Below, one piece after another: positions 8,566 to 16,507 of a stretch of DNA of 64,000 nucleotides. The stretch is from Verrucomicrobiales bacterium. GTDB lineage: Bacteria; Verrucomicrobiota; Verrucomicrobiia; Limisphaerales; J093. A program made the position numbers and the translations under genes. Under the pieces are notes generated by a model. That model did no database searches, was not told where the DNA came from, and saw only the letters and a list, made by a program, of their open reading frames with translations. Numbering within the stretch: position 1 is the stretch's first letter; the number at the start of each line of letters is the position of its first letter. The stretch covers positions 62,001 through 126,000 of the forward strand of contig JACKPW010000003.1 in assembly GCA_024233215.1 (NCBI GenBank), written 5' to 3'.

Positions 8566-8789
8566 TGCAGCGTGATATCGGCCAGGACCAGGTCGCCGTT
8601 TCGGCTCAGCGCATCCAGACGGTTTCCGGTGGTTTCGCACCACGCCTTCACATCGCTCTCGAATGCCAGGTCATCCGCTTCGATGTGGATCGTGGTACCG
8701 GCCACGTTCCGGCGCTTTGCCTTGGCCAACTCGATGATGGGACGGGGACACTTCATTCCTCGGGCATCGATATGGATTTTGTTGGACAT
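8562..8789 (-). CDS. tusA: TusA-type sulfur carrier protein
   Basis: A 75-residue protein, normal length for TusA, starting at the ATG at 8787-8789. The signature Cys-Pro-x-Pro motif is present as GMKCPRPIIELAKAK near residue 14; the Cys is the persulfide-carrying residue. The C-terminal half (IHIEADDLAFESDVKAWCE, then LDALSRNGD) completes the two-layer fold. TusA takes sulfur from a cysteine desulfurase or rhodanese and hands it to DsrE-type proteins for tRNA thiolation, molybdopterin or sulfur oxidation. Here it is first in an operon with two DsrE-family genes and a histidine kinase. A hexamer repeat occupies its upstream region. Confidence 0.93.
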   Translation of the reverse strand: MSNKIHIDARGMKCPRPIIELAKAKRRNVAGTTIHIEADDLAFESDVKAWCETTGNRLDALSRNGDLVLADITLQ

Positions 8790-8873
8790 ACGGCTGCCCG
8801 CAGTATTGGGAACCACCCGGGGTTGCGTCAAGGCTGCGCTCGGCTTGCAGCGGTCCGTGCACATCTTCGGCTT

Positions 8874-8921
8874 TTCGATCTCGGTCTCGTCATCCTCATC
8901 CTCATCCTCATCGTAATCTCA
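8874..8921. repeat. Degenerate hexamer tandem array upstream of tusA/namZ
   Basis: Eight consecutive hexamers can be read: TTCGAT, CTCGGT, CTCGTC, then ATCCTC three times, ATCGTA, ATCTCA. It lies in the 278-base space between the divergent tusA and muramidase genes, so it may sit in a promoter region. The hexamer period resembles that of the 6184-6366 element, although the unit sequence differs. The rest of this space shows only a short acgac run near 9033-9050. Confidence 0.65.
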
Positions 8922-9067
8922 TGGACCGCATCCTTGATCACGAGGGGCCGGGGTGGAGGTGGGCAGGCCATGGGGCTGGTGTGGCTGTTCAACCCGGAGC
9001 GGGTTGGATAGAGTCGTCTGACGCAACGCAAGACGACACGACACGACACCACACAACCCGAGGTTCC

Positions 9068-10420
9068 ATGATGCCAGTTCCACCGAGATCCCCTGCCGTC
9101 CATCGAGCGGGCACCGCCCTGACAACCGGCCTGTTGCTGGCCCTGATCCTGCTTCCCGGTGGATGTTCCACGCCAAGGCACACGACCGCGGCACCCGGGC
9201 CAACCGCGAAACCGGGAGTGGAGGTCCTGTTTGCAGACCACCTGGACCTGATCCGCGGGAAACGCGTCGGGCTGATCACCAATCCCACCGGGGTGGACAG
9301 CCACCTGGCGAGCATCATCGAGCGGTTCCGTCGGGAGCCGGGCGTGCAGTTGGTGGCCCTTTACGGTCCTGAACATGGGGTCCGCGGCAATGCGCAGGCG
9401 GGCGAATATGTCCCGTTCTACCTTGACGAAAAGTTCGGGCTGCCGGTGTTCAGCCTCTACGGGCAGTCGCGCAAGCCGGTGCCGGACATGATCACGAACA
9501 TCGACGCCTACATGCGCTCCTTTGACACGCAGCACGAGGGCAAGGCGCCGGAAACCGGCATGCTGCAGGCAGTGGATGTCATGGTCTTCGATCTGCAGGA
9601 CGCCGGCACGCGGGTTTACACCTACGTGGCCACGATGGCCTACGCGATGCAGGCCTGCGCCGAAAGCGGCATTCCGTTCATCGTCCTCGACCGGCCCAAC
9701 CCGATCAACGGCGTCGCGATGGAAGGCCCGATCCTCGAGTACCCCGGACACAGTTCCTTCGTCGGTCTCTACCCCATCCCGCTGCGACACGGCATGACCG
9801 CCGGCGAACTGGCGCTCCTGTTCAACGACCGGTTCCTGGAACCCAAAGCGAACCTGACGGTGGTGCCGATGGAAGGCTGGCATCGCAACGAGTGGTTCGA
9901 CCAAACGGGACTGCCCTGGGTCATTCCGTCGCCGAACCTGCCGACGCTGGACACGGCCACCGTTTATCCGGGGCAGGTGTTGCTGGAGGGAACGAACCTT
10001 TCGGAAGGTCGCGGAACAACGCGTCCGTTCGAGTTGTTTGGGGCGCCGTGGATCGACGGCTACGAACTCACACAGGAGCTGAATGGCCTGCACCTGCCGG
10101 GCGTGGTCTTTCGGGAAGCCTGGTTCACGCCGACGTTTTCGAAGCATCAGGGGGAACTCTGCGGCGGTTGCCAGATTCACGTGACGGACCGCGACGCGTA
10201 CGCGCCCGTCGCCACGACGCTGCATCTGCTGCAGGTCATCCGGCAACGGTATCCGCAGCAACTCGAGTTCCACGCCGACTACTTCGACAAGGTGATGGGG
10301 ACTTCCACAGTGCGCAAAGCCCTGACAAACGACGTGCCGGTGGCCGAGATCGTGCAGGGATTTCAGAGTGGACTCGCCGAGTTCGATCGGCAGCGCCGGT
10401 CATACATGCATTACCGCTGA
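9068..10420 (+). CDS. DUF1343 lipoprotein, NamZ-type exo-beta-N-acetylmuramidase
   Basis: A 450-residue protein. The start at 9068 (or the adjacent ATG at 9071) yields a lipoprotein signal: hydrophobic TTGLLLALILLPGG followed by the lipobox Cys. The body is a complete DUF1343 domain: GKRVGLITNPTGVDSHL, ALYGPEHGVRGNAQAGE, VFDLQDAGTRVYTYVATM, FIVLDRPNPINGV, GLYPIPLRHGMTAGELA, VIPSPNLPTLDTATVYPG and GTNLSEGRGTTRPFE. The family founder is NamZ (GH171), which removes MurNAc from the non-reducing end of peptidoglycan fragments. A lipid anchor would place it in the periplasm. It pairs logically with the MurQ fusion at 31365-33203, which could process imported MurNAc. Confidence 0.9.
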   Translation: MMPVPPRSPAVHRAGTALTTGLLLALILLPGGCSTPRHTTAAPGPTAKPGVEVLFADHLDLIRGKRVGLITNPTGVDSHLASIIERFRREPGVQLVALYGPEHGVRGNAQAGEYVPFYLDEKFGLPVFSLYGQSRKPVPDMITNIDAYMRSFDTQHEGKAPETGMLQAVDVMVFDLQDAGTRVYTYVATMAYAMQACAESGIPFIVLDRPNPINGVAMEGPILEYPGHSSFVGLYPIPLRHGMTAGELALLFNDRFLEPKANLTVVPMEGWHRNEWFDQTGLPWVIPSPNLPTLDTATVYPGQVLLEGTNLSEGRGTTRPFELFGAPWIDGYELTQELNGLHLPGVVFREAWFTPTFSKHQGELCGGCQIHVTDRDAYAPVATTLHLLQVIRQRYPQQLEFHADYFDKVMGTSTVRKALTNDVPVAEIVQGFQSGLAEFDRQRRSYMHYR

Positions 10421-10441
10421 GCGTTGACTGTTTGGTGAGCT

Positions 10442-10470
10442 TTGACGACGGCAAGAGGAAGGGGTAGCGT
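10442..10470 (+). promoter_or_regulatory. Candidate promoter for hicB
   Basis: TTGACG at 10442-10447, a 17-base spacer, and TAGCGT at 10465-10470. The -10 ends six bases before the hicB ATG, so transcription would begin at or beside the start codon. Confidence 0.5.
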
Positions 10471-10476
10471 CCGATC

Positions 10477-10686
10477 ATGAAGTCGTTCACTGCCGTGGTG
10501 GAAAGGTGCCCGGATACTGGACTCTACGTCGGCCATGTCCCGGGGCTTGCTGGAGGTCATTCTCAGGGAGCCACTCTGGACGAGTTGAGACAAAACCTGG
10601 AGGAAGTCATTGGCATGCTCCTCGAGGATGGGGAGCCTTCGCTGCAGGCGGAGTTTGTCGGCACTCAACTCATTCAAGTGGGGTAG
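10477..10686 (+). CDS. hicB: HicB-family antitoxin-like protein, apparently orphan
   Basis: A 69-residue protein with the HicB partial RNase H-like fold: FTAVVERCPDTGLYVGHVPGL, then GGHSQGATLDELRQNLEEVIGMLLED. HicB proteins bind and block the HicA mRNA interferase and often repress their own operon. No DNA-binding domain is attached here, which suits the short subfamily. In such loci hicA normally follows directly, but the next frame (10690) does not show the HicA double-stranded RNA-binding fold or its catalytic His. Either the toxin has decayed or this copy acts alone. The start is set by the promoter and the first ATG. Confidence 0.82.
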   Translation: MKSFTAVVERCPDTGLYVGHVPGLAGGHSQGATLDELRQNLEEVIGMLLEDGEPSLQAEFVGTQLIQVG

Positions 10687-10689
10687 CCC

Positions 10690-10875
10690 ATGGGCCTTCT
10701 CCCCGTGTTGGTCCAAGTGGCAAGGGCCAGGCACTTGGTGAGCAAGATGAAGAGATTCGACAAGTCAGAACAGGCGCGGAAGATGGAACGGGCACTGGGC
10801 GTGGGCATGGCCGGGATGGGCCGGACCTGGGGCACCGTAGTGAGGGTGCTGCTGCTGGCGAGGGAGATGGGTTAG
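10690..10875 (+). CDS. Doubtful small ORF after hicB, possible hicA relic
   Basis: A 61-residue open frame starting 3 bases after hicB. Its first residues, MGLLPVL, resemble the start of many HicA toxins, and the position is where hicA is expected. Beyond that the sequence (basic, then a short hydrophobic end) has no HicA features and no GSHxxF-type catalytic His region. It may be a relic whose body has been replaced, or chance. The 69 bases after it, up to 10944, show nothing recognisable. Confidence 0.25.
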   Translation: MGLLPVLVQVARARHLVSKMKRFDKSEQARKMERALGVGMAGMGRTWGTVVRVLLLAREMG

Positions 10876-10944
10876 AGACAGAACAACGCCTGAACCCAAC
10901 ATGAAGACTCGTGGCTCCAATCCGCTCCCGATCAGAGCAACAGC

Positions 10945-11763
10945 ATGAGCGACTACGAGATCATCGACTCGAACGCTGACAACATCGACGGTTGCAGCTT
11001 GTGCGGGAACAAGAGCACCAACAACCTGGGACGTCGTCGGAAAGCGGATTGGCTCAAGGAGCGCTATGCGGAAGGCCTGAGATACAAGGTGCTCCGCTCA
11101 CGCGAGTTCGGCGATGTCGGGATGATCGAGTACGCCCCTGGCAGTCACTCGTGGCGCCCGGTCGAGGCGGAGGATTACCTGGTCATCCATTGCCTGTGGG
11201 TCAAGCGGGAACACAAAGGCAAGGGGCTTGGCTCCCTCCTCTTGGAAAGCTGTCTCAGGGACGCGAAGAACCGCCAGTGCCGGGGAGTCGCCGTGGTGAC
11301 CAGTTCCGATGCGTTTATGGCGGAAAGCGCCTTGTTCCTTAAAGCGGGTTTCGTCCCGGTGGACCGCATTCCTCCCTACGAACTGCTCGTCAAGAAGCTC
11401 CAGAGGGCCGCGCCGGATCCTCGTTTCACCGTCGAAAGGAAGCGGCTTCCCAGGAGGTACGGGAAGGGGCTGACGATCCTGGCTGCCGATCAGTGCCCGT
11501 ATGTCTCGAAGTCGGTGGGGAGGATTGCGGAAGCCTCCAGGACGCTGGGGTTGGAGCCGAGAGTCGTTCGGGTCACCAGCGCCAGGGCCTCAAGGGAACT
11601 CCCGACACCCTATGGAATATTCAGCATCCTCCACGACGGCAGGCTCATCGCGGAGCGTCCGATCAGCGCGACCAGATTCCTGAGCATCATGCGCAAGAAT
11701 GCAGAACAAGCAACCCGAGGCTATCGCAGGTGCGCCAGCGGCCCGGCTCAACCGCAACCGTAA
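10945..11763 (+). CDS. GNAT acetyltransferase with C-terminal YoaP-like domain
   Basis: A 272-residue protein. Residues about 30-150 form a GNAT domain: YLVIHCLWVKREHKGKGLG carries the acetyl-CoA loop (HKGKGLG), followed by LLLESCLRDAKNRQCRGVAV and ALFLKAGFVPVD. Residues about 175-255 (LTILAADQCPYVSKSVGRI, PTPYGIFSILHDGRLIAER) match the YoaP-type C-terminal domain found on some GNAT proteins, with one Cys in a thioredoxin-like position. A CSLCGNKS motif near residue 17 is an extra pair of cysteines. The natural substrate is unknown. It is followed 24 bases later by a second GNAT gene, probably in one transcript. Confidence 0.82.
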   Translation: MSDYEIIDSNADNIDGCSLCGNKSTNNLGRRRKADWLKERYAEGLRYKVLRSREFGDVGMIEYAPGSHSWRPVEAEDYLVIHCLWVKREHKGKGLGSLLLESCLRDAKNRQCRGVAVVTSSDAFMAESALFLKAGFVPVDRIPPYELLVKKLQRAAPDPRFTVERKRLPRRYGKGLTILAADQCPYVSKSVGRIAEASRTLGLEPRVVRVTSARASRELPTPYGIFSILHDGRLIAERPISATRFLSIMRKNAEQATRGYRRCASGPAQPQP

Positions 11764-11787
11764 TCTTCGCTCGGAAAGGAGAGCATC

Positions 11788-12603
11788 ATGACTGAAGGCA
11801 TTGTGATCGAACCGATGACGGAGGAGTTCATCCTCTGGCGATGTCTCCACGGCGGTCCGCTCTCGCGTGGCACCATTGACCAATGGTCCGACGACAGTTC
11901 GCTGCCCTTGGACCGCCATCGCCGGCGAAACCTCCCGCTCTTGACCAGGCTGACCCGCGTGTACGGAGCCTGTGCCATCGTGGCCCGCGATGGCGACCGG
12001 ATCGTCGGGCAGCTTCGTTTCTACCCCAAAGCCGTGTGCAACATGAAGGGGGCAGGCGGCCTCTGCCTGCAGCAGGATGCTCCCGCCGGGCCCACGGCCG
12101 ACTTCGCGGAAAGGGAGTTCCCGCCCCTCGCCGAGATCGAGGACAAGACACTGGTGGTCCATTGCCTCATGACCGGGACCTCGCTACAGAAGGAGAATCC
12201 GTACCAACGGAAGGGAATCGGCTCACGCCTGGCCAGAGCCTTGATCGACTGGGCAGGGGCTCAAGGCTGGGAACGCATCGAGGCGGATGCCTTCGAGGAT
12301 CTGCCCATCATTTACGAGATCACCGGCAGTGCGGGCCACACCTTCTGGGAGAAGCTGGGATTCCATGTCGCCGACCGGCACCCCCACCCGGACTTGCAGG
12401 ACGCTGGCCAGTTCGACGAGTTCGTCAGGAGGCTCGAAGAGCAGGCAGGGTCGATCGGGATTCCCCCCGAGAGGGCGAGGGATCGTCTGGTCATGCGTCT
12501 CGACCTGATACCAACCGGACCGGCCATCCAGTCCCAGTGGCCGACTGAAGTTGAAGGTCACCTGTCGCTCCCGGATCCCCGGCATGGGAGGGGCAGTCCT
12601 TGA
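11788..12603 (+). CDS. GNAT family N-acetyltransferase
   Basis: A 271-residue protein with a Shine-Dalgarno (gaaaggagag) before the ATG at 11788. The GNAT core is ACAIVARDGDRIVGQLRFYP, KTLVVHCLMTG, then YQRKGIGSRLARALIDWA with the acetyl-CoA loop RKGIGS, followed by IEADAFEDLP and GHTFWEKLGFHVADRH. The C-terminal 70 residues are polar and not recognised. It lies between the GNAT/YoaP gene and the NfeD-like gene, all on the plus strand and closely spaced. The substrate cannot be inferred. Confidence 0.83.
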   Translation: MTEGIVIEPMTEEFILWRCLHGGPLSRGTIDQWSDDSSLPLDRHRRRNLPLLTRLTRVYGACAIVARDGDRIVGQLRFYPKAVCNMKGAGGLCLQQDAPAGPTADFAEREFPPLAEIEDKTLVVHCLMTGTSLQKENPYQRKGIGSRLARALIDWAGAQGWERIEADAFEDLPIIYEITGSAGHTFWEKLGFHVADRHPHPDLQDAGQFDEFVRRLEEQAGSIGIPPERARDRLVMRLDLIPTGPAIQSQWPTEVEGHLSLPDPRHGRGSP

Positions 12604-12615
12604 TCCAGCCCGAGC

Positions 12616-13065
12616 ATGTTGGAGATTGTCGCGGCATACTTCATCATCGGCCTGGTTGTGAGCGTCGTGGTCGCCTGCTGGCCCGGGCGCAGGAAGGGCG
12701 AGTTCTCCCCGCTCCTGTTTCTGACCGAAGGCGACCCATTTTCGATCCTCCTCGGGTTCGCCCTCTGGCCGCTGTGGATTCTGGTCCAGTTGATCGAGCG
12801 TTCCGTCCCCCCGGATCCTCCCCCAAAATTGGAGCCTCCACCTGTGGAAATCCGGATCGGTGCCGTGGGACGGGCACTCACCGACCTGAAGCCAGGGGGG
12901 CGGGTGGAATTCGATTCCACCTGGCTTGATGGCGTCACTGATGGCGGGATCATTTCGGCGGGGGAGCGCATCGAAGTGGTTGAACGGATGCCAACCGGGC
13001 TCCGGGTGAGGGCGATTCCTGATCAAGCTGGTGAAGGGGCGAACGAGCGCGGGGAGGCGCGCTGA
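12616..13065 (+). CDS. Small membrane protein with NfeD-like OB-fold domain
   Basis: A 149-residue protein. An N-terminal membrane helix (MLEIVAAYFIIGLVVSVVVA) and a second hydrophobic stretch (ILLGFALWPLWILVQLI) precede a Pro-rich linker. Residues about 80-140 read IGAVGRALTDLKPGGRVEF, then GGIISAGERIEVVERMPTGLRVR; this is the typical pattern of the NfeD C-terminal OB fold (GxxGxAxxxLxPxGxVxxxG...I..G..V.V). NfeD proteins usually partner with membrane proteases or flotillins, but none is encoded nearby. Confidence 0.75.
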   Translation: MLEIVAAYFIIGLVVSVVVACWPGRRKGEFSPLLFLTEGDPFSILLGFALWPLWILVQLIERSVPPDPPPKLEPPPVEIRIGAVGRALTDLKPGGRVEFDSTWLDGVTDGGIISAGERIEVVERMPTGLRVRAIPDQAGEGANERGEAR

Positions 13066-13247
13066 TCCTTCGCGGTTTCAACGGCCGAACTCCGGTCCGG
13101 GGCTTTGACGACCGGATTGCTGAATTCACAGGATCGTGCCTGTTTGACTCCTGTTCCTCGCGTGAATCCAGTCCGGCAGGTCGCCCCGAGACAAACACGT
13201 CCGGCCCGGGGCGTCGGTTCTTGCGCTGTCGGGCCCTTGATCGCTCC

Positions 13248-13577
13248 GTGAACAGCAAACCGGTCTTCGCACTTGGGGAAGTGGCGACCGATCTCGAGAG
13301 TGCCATCGCGCACTACGAGAGCTGGCGTTCAGACGGCCGATCTCATCTCCTGCGCCTCTACGACGAGACAATCAGCTGGATCGAGTGGAATCCCGACGGC
13401 TTCCCCCGGAAGTTCGGTCGGGTACAACGGGCGATCCTCAAGCGCTCATAGTACATCGTCTACTTCGTCCAGGAATCGGAGCGAAGCGTTGTCCTGGCCG
13501 TTCTCGACGGCCGGCGCAACCCCTTGGACGTTCGGACAATCGTCAGGACGAGGCGAGGAAACCAATCTGCCGGTTAG
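13248..13577 (+). pseudogene. ParE/RelE-like toxin gene interrupted by an in-frame TAG
   Basis: Reading from a GTG at 13248 gives about 67 residues (ALGEVATDLESAIAHYES, SHLLRLYDETISWIEWNPDG, FGRVQRAILKRS) and then TAG at 13449-13451. The same frame continues past it with YIVYFVQESERSVVLAVLDG and RRNPLDVRTIV to a TAG at 13575-13577. The second part is the conserved last strands of ParE/RelE toxins, so the two pieces form one normal-sized toxin of about 108 residues broken by a single nonsense codon. No antitoxin gene is apparent upstream; the 180 bases before it hold no protein-like frame. The last 130 bases overlap the 3' end of ribD on the other strand. Confidence 0.8.
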
Positions 13578-14669
13578 AAAGAGGTCAGGACCGATCCGGC
13601 GGCTCTCGACGCGTTCCAACCGTGGAATGTCGTCCCACGAACCTGCGCCCTGGCCACCGACGGCTTTCGGGGCCTCGCGACCGCCGATAATCATCGGGGC
13701 GTAAAAGGCCGCCAGACGGTGGGCCAGGCCTGCTTCCAGAAAGGCCCCATGAACCTCGCCCCCACCCTCGACGAACAGGTGGGTGATGTCACACTTGCCC
13801 AAGGTGGACATGAGCCACATCAAGTCCACACGGCCATCTTGCGTCGGCGCCACCAGCACCTCCACGCGCTGCTGGAGAGCGCGCAACCGTTTGGCCGGAG
13901 CGCGGTCCGTCGTGACGATCAGCGTCCGTTCCGCAAAGGCGTCGCCCACGAGCCGCGACGTCAACGGCGTGCGCGCCCGGGAATCAAGCACGATCCGCCG
14001 ATACGGGCATTGCTCCCTTTTCCCATGGCGCAGTGACAGTGTCGGATCATCCACGAGGACGGTGTTCACCCCCACGAGGATCGCGTCTGCACCGGCACGG
14101 AGCCTCATCGCATGGCGGCGTGATTCCGGGCTGGTGATCCACTTGGACTCGCCCGTGGCGGTGGCGATCTTGCCGTCCAGACTCATCGCCACCTTGAGGG
14201 TTATGAACGGAGTGCGATGCACGATCCAATGGTTGAACGCCTCGTTCAGCCGCGTGGCCTCCTCAGCGAGCAAACCCGCTTCCACATTGATTCCCGCCGC
14301 CCGCAGGAGATCCAGACCACGACCGGCATGGGCCGGATTCGGATCCGTGGCGGCGACCACCGCGTGTCGGATGCCGGCGGTTTGGATGGCGTCGGTGCAG
14401 GGCGGGGTGCGGCCGTGGGTGGAACAAGGTTCCAAGGTGACATAGATCGTGGCTCCGCGAATCCGTTCACCACGTCGGCGGGCATCCGCGACAGCCTCCA
14501 CCTCGGCATGCGGTCCGCCTGCCTTGCGGTGCCAGCCTTCGCCGAGCAACCGGCCGTTCCTGACGAGCACCGCCCCGACCATCGGATTGGGGGAGGTCTT
14601 TCCGTACCCACGTCTTGCGAGCCGCAACGCCCGTCGCATCCAATCGAGGTGCGTTGAAATCCGTGTCAT
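13446..14669 (-). CDS. ribD: Riboflavin biosynthesis bifunctional deaminase/reductase RibD
   Basis: A 407-residue protein. The deaminase domain (about 1-145) carries the zinc ligands in GGPHAEVEAV and LEPCSTHGRTPPCTDAI. The reductase domain (about 150-365) begins ITLKVAMSLDGKIATATGES and has GADAILVGVNTVLVDDPTL and HLFVEGGGEVHGAFL. It converts the GTP cyclohydrolase II product by deamination and then side-chain reduction. The family's usual end is near RIGPDLFLTGRLV; here about 40 further residues are read antisense across the toxin relic 13248-13577, so the original stop seems lost. It is last in the nusB-PHP-ftsY-ribD operon, 20 bases after ftsY. Confidence 0.95.
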   Translation of the reverse strand: MTRISTHLDWMRRALRLARRGYGKTSPNPMVGAVLVRNGRLLGEGWHRKAGGPHAEVEAVADARRRGERIRGATIYVTLEPCSTHGRTPPCTDAIQTAGIRHAVVAATDPNPAHAGRGLDLLRAAGINVEAGLLAEEATRLNEAFNHWIVHRTPFITLKVAMSLDGKIATATGESKWITSPESRRHAMRLRAGADAILVGVNTVLVDDPTLSLRHGKREQCPYRRIVLDSRARTPLTSRLVGDAFAERTLIVTTDRAPAKRLRALQQRVEVLVAPTQDGRVDLMWLMSTLGKCDITHLFVEGGGEVHGAFLEAGLAHRLAAFYAPMIIGGREAPKAVGGQGAGSWDDIPRLERVESRRIGPDLFLTGRLVSSPRPDDCPNVQGVAPAVENGQDNASLRFLDEVDDVL

Positions 14670-14688
14670 TCCCCTGAATCGTTGCGGC

Positions 14689-15600
14689 CTATTCGCCGAA
14701 CAGCGCCTCGGCGAATTCCGCGGCGCTGAACGGTTGGAGATCCTCCGCCTGCTCGCCGACGCCGATGAACTTGATCGGCAGGCCCAGTTCGCGCTGGATG
14801 GCCACGGCCATGCCGCCGCGGCTGGTGCCGTCCAGTTTGGTGATGACCAGTCCGGTCAGCGTGACCGCCTTGTGAAACTCCCGGGCCTGGGTGAGCGCGT
14901 TCATGCCGGTGGTGGCATCGACCACGAGCAGCACTTCGTGCGGCGCGCCGGGAAGCTTCTTGTCCATCACCCGATGGACCTTCTGCAGCTCCTTCATCAG
15001 GTTGTTCTTGGTGTGCAGGCGGCCCGCCGTGTCCACGAAGAGGTAATCCGCCCCGCGCGATTGGGCGGCACTGATGGCGTCGTGCGCCACGGCGGCGGGG
15101 TCGGCGTGATAGGTGCCGGCCACCACCGGGACGTTGAGCCGGTCGCCCCAGAGCTTGAGCTGCTCGATGGCCGCCGCCCGAAAGGTGTCACAGGCAGCCA
15201 GCACGGCTTGTTTGCCGGAGTTCTGGGTCAGTTTCGCGAGCTTGGCGCTGGTGGTGGTCTTGCCGGTGCCATTGACGCCAACCAGCGAGACCACGGTCAG
15301 GCCGGTGTCCGCCTGGGCGAGCGCGGGATTGGGACCTGCCAGGGCAGACTCCACCTCGCGCCGGGCGACCGCAAACACGTCGAGTTTCGAGCCGCCCTGC
15401 GTTTCGTAGCCGCGCCGGACCGCCTCCACGATCTGCATCGTCAGCGTCGTTCCGAAATCGGCCCCCAGCAACGCTGCCTCGAGCTCCTCGACCGATTCCC
15501 CGGTGAGTTTCGGCGAACGGGTGACGATGCGCTTGATTTCCTGCGTCAGCCGCGAGTGCGTCTTTTGCAGACCTTGCTTGATGCGTTGGAACAGTCCCAT
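14689..15600 (-). CDS. ftsY: Signal recognition particle receptor FtsY
   Basis: A 303-residue SRP GTPase receptor. The N domain (LFQRIKQGLQKTHSRLTQ...LEAALLGADFGTTLT) leads into the G domain: P-loop GVNGTGKTTTSAKLAKL, DTFRAAAIEQLKLW, DTAGRLHTKNNLMKELQK, TKLDGTSRGG and GVGEQAEDLQPF. All GTPase motifs are intact. It lacks the long acidic A domain of enterobacterial FtsY, as in many other phyla. It docks SRP-bound ribosomes at the inner membrane for co-translational insertion. It lies 15 bases after the PHP gene and 20 before ribD. Confidence 0.97.
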   Translation of the reverse strand: MGLFQRIKQGLQKTHSRLTQEIKRIVTRSPKLTGESVEELEAALLGADFGTTLTMQIVEAVRRGYETQGGSKLDVFAVARREVESALAGPNPALAQADTGLTVVSLVGVNGTGKTTTSAKLAKLTQNSGKQAVLAACDTFRAAAIEQLKLWGDRLNVPVVAGTYHADPAAVAHDAISAAQSRGADYLFVDTAGRLHTKNNLMKELQKVHRVMDKKLPGAPHEVLLVVDATTGMNALTQAREFHKAVTLTGLVITKLDGTSRGGMAVAIQRELGLPIKFIGVGEQAEDLQPFSAAEFAEALFGE

Positions 15601-15614
15601 GCGAGAAAACCGGC

Positions 15615-16472
15615 TCAGGATTTGGCGGCTGCCTGGTCGACGAGGTTGGCGGCCTTGCGCCGGGCGGCGGCCTCCTTCAGCTCCTCATAGTAATGCCAGG
15701 GCAGGCGTACCGAACCGATCAACGGCCGGCCCTTGCTCATCCCGTGGCAATCGGATCCGCCGGTGATGAGCAGGCGGCATTCATTGGCCTGCGCCAGGTA
15801 ACGGTCCGTCTGGGCCGCGGTGTGTTTGGTGTGCCAGCACTCCAGGCCGTCGAGCCCGAAATCCGCCAGTTTCGGGATGAGCGAGTCCTTCCGGGTCAAA
15901 GCCGGATGGGCCATCACGGCCACGCCACCGGCGTCGTGGATGAGGTCGATGGCGAACGCCGCGGACATGCGGCGCTTCGGGACCCAGGCCGGCCGGCCCA
16001 TGCGGAGAAACCGTTGGAACGCCTCATCCAGGCTGCGGCAATGGCCCCGGGTCACGAGTGCCCGGGCCACGTGGGGCCGGCCCGGCGACTGGCATTGCGC
16101 CAGCTCAAAGACGGCTTCCGCCCGCAGCGGGATGCCGAGGTCGTTCAGCTTCGCAGCCATCTGCCGGATGCGGTCCTGGCGGGTTTGCTGGCACGCCGCC
16201 AGTTCCGTGCTCAGACGGGCATGCGTGGGATCGAGAAAGTAGCCCAGGATGTGGACCTCGGTGTCGTCCTCCTCGGCCGTCAACTCCGCGCCCAGCACGC
16301 CCTCGATTCCTTCCTCGGAGCAGGCCTTCAGAAACCGCGCGCCCCCCTCCACGGTGTCGTGATCCGTCAATGCCGCCGCCCCCAATCCGCACCGCCGCGC
16401 CCGATCCGCCACCTCCTCGGGCGTGAACGTGCCGTCGGAGAAATGCGAATGGAGGTGCAGGTCGGCGAACAT
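15615..16472 (-). CDS. PHP-domain phosphoesterase
   Basis: A 285-residue protein with the four PHP metal-binding motifs: ADLHLHSHFSDGTFTPEE at the N-terminus, ALTDHDTVEGG, VAVMAHPAL, and TGGSDCHG near the C-terminus, plus GAELTAEEDDTEVHILGYF. Length and motif spacing fit the single-domain group that includes the 3',5'-nucleoside bisphosphate phosphatase / 5'-3' RNA exonuclease (RNase AM, YciV). Likely a cytoplasmic phosphatase or exonuclease; which one cannot be told from sequence alone. It follows nusB by 35 bases, in an RNA- and translation-related operon. Confidence 0.9.
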   Translation of the reverse strand: MFADLHLHSHFSDGTFTPEEVADRARRCGLGAAALTDHDTVEGGARFLKACSEEGIEGVLGAELTAEEDDTEVHILGYFLDPTHARLSTELAACQQTRQDRIRQMAAKLNDLGIPLRAEAVFELAQCQSPGRPHVARALVTRGHCRSLDEAFQRFLRMGRPAWVPKRRMSAAFAIDLIHDAGGVAVMAHPALTRKDSLIPKLADFGLDGLECWHTKHTAAQTDRYLAQANECRLLITGGSDCHGMSKGRPLIGSVRLPWHYYEELKEAAARRKAANLVDQAAAKS

Positions 16473-16507
16473 GGCCGGGGGGGGGAGAAACGTGGTCGGC
16501 CGGGCGG

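Noticed and set aside
8828..10273. A 481-residue open frame on the minus strand across the NamZ-type gene
   Set aside because: It is antisense to a complete, well-conserved DUF1343 gene and its product is His/Arg/Asp-rich with no domain features.
13248..13577. TAG as a recoded amino acid in the toxin gene
   Set aside because: No pyrrolysine genes are in view, and a nonsense mutation in a dispensable toxin is the simpler reading.
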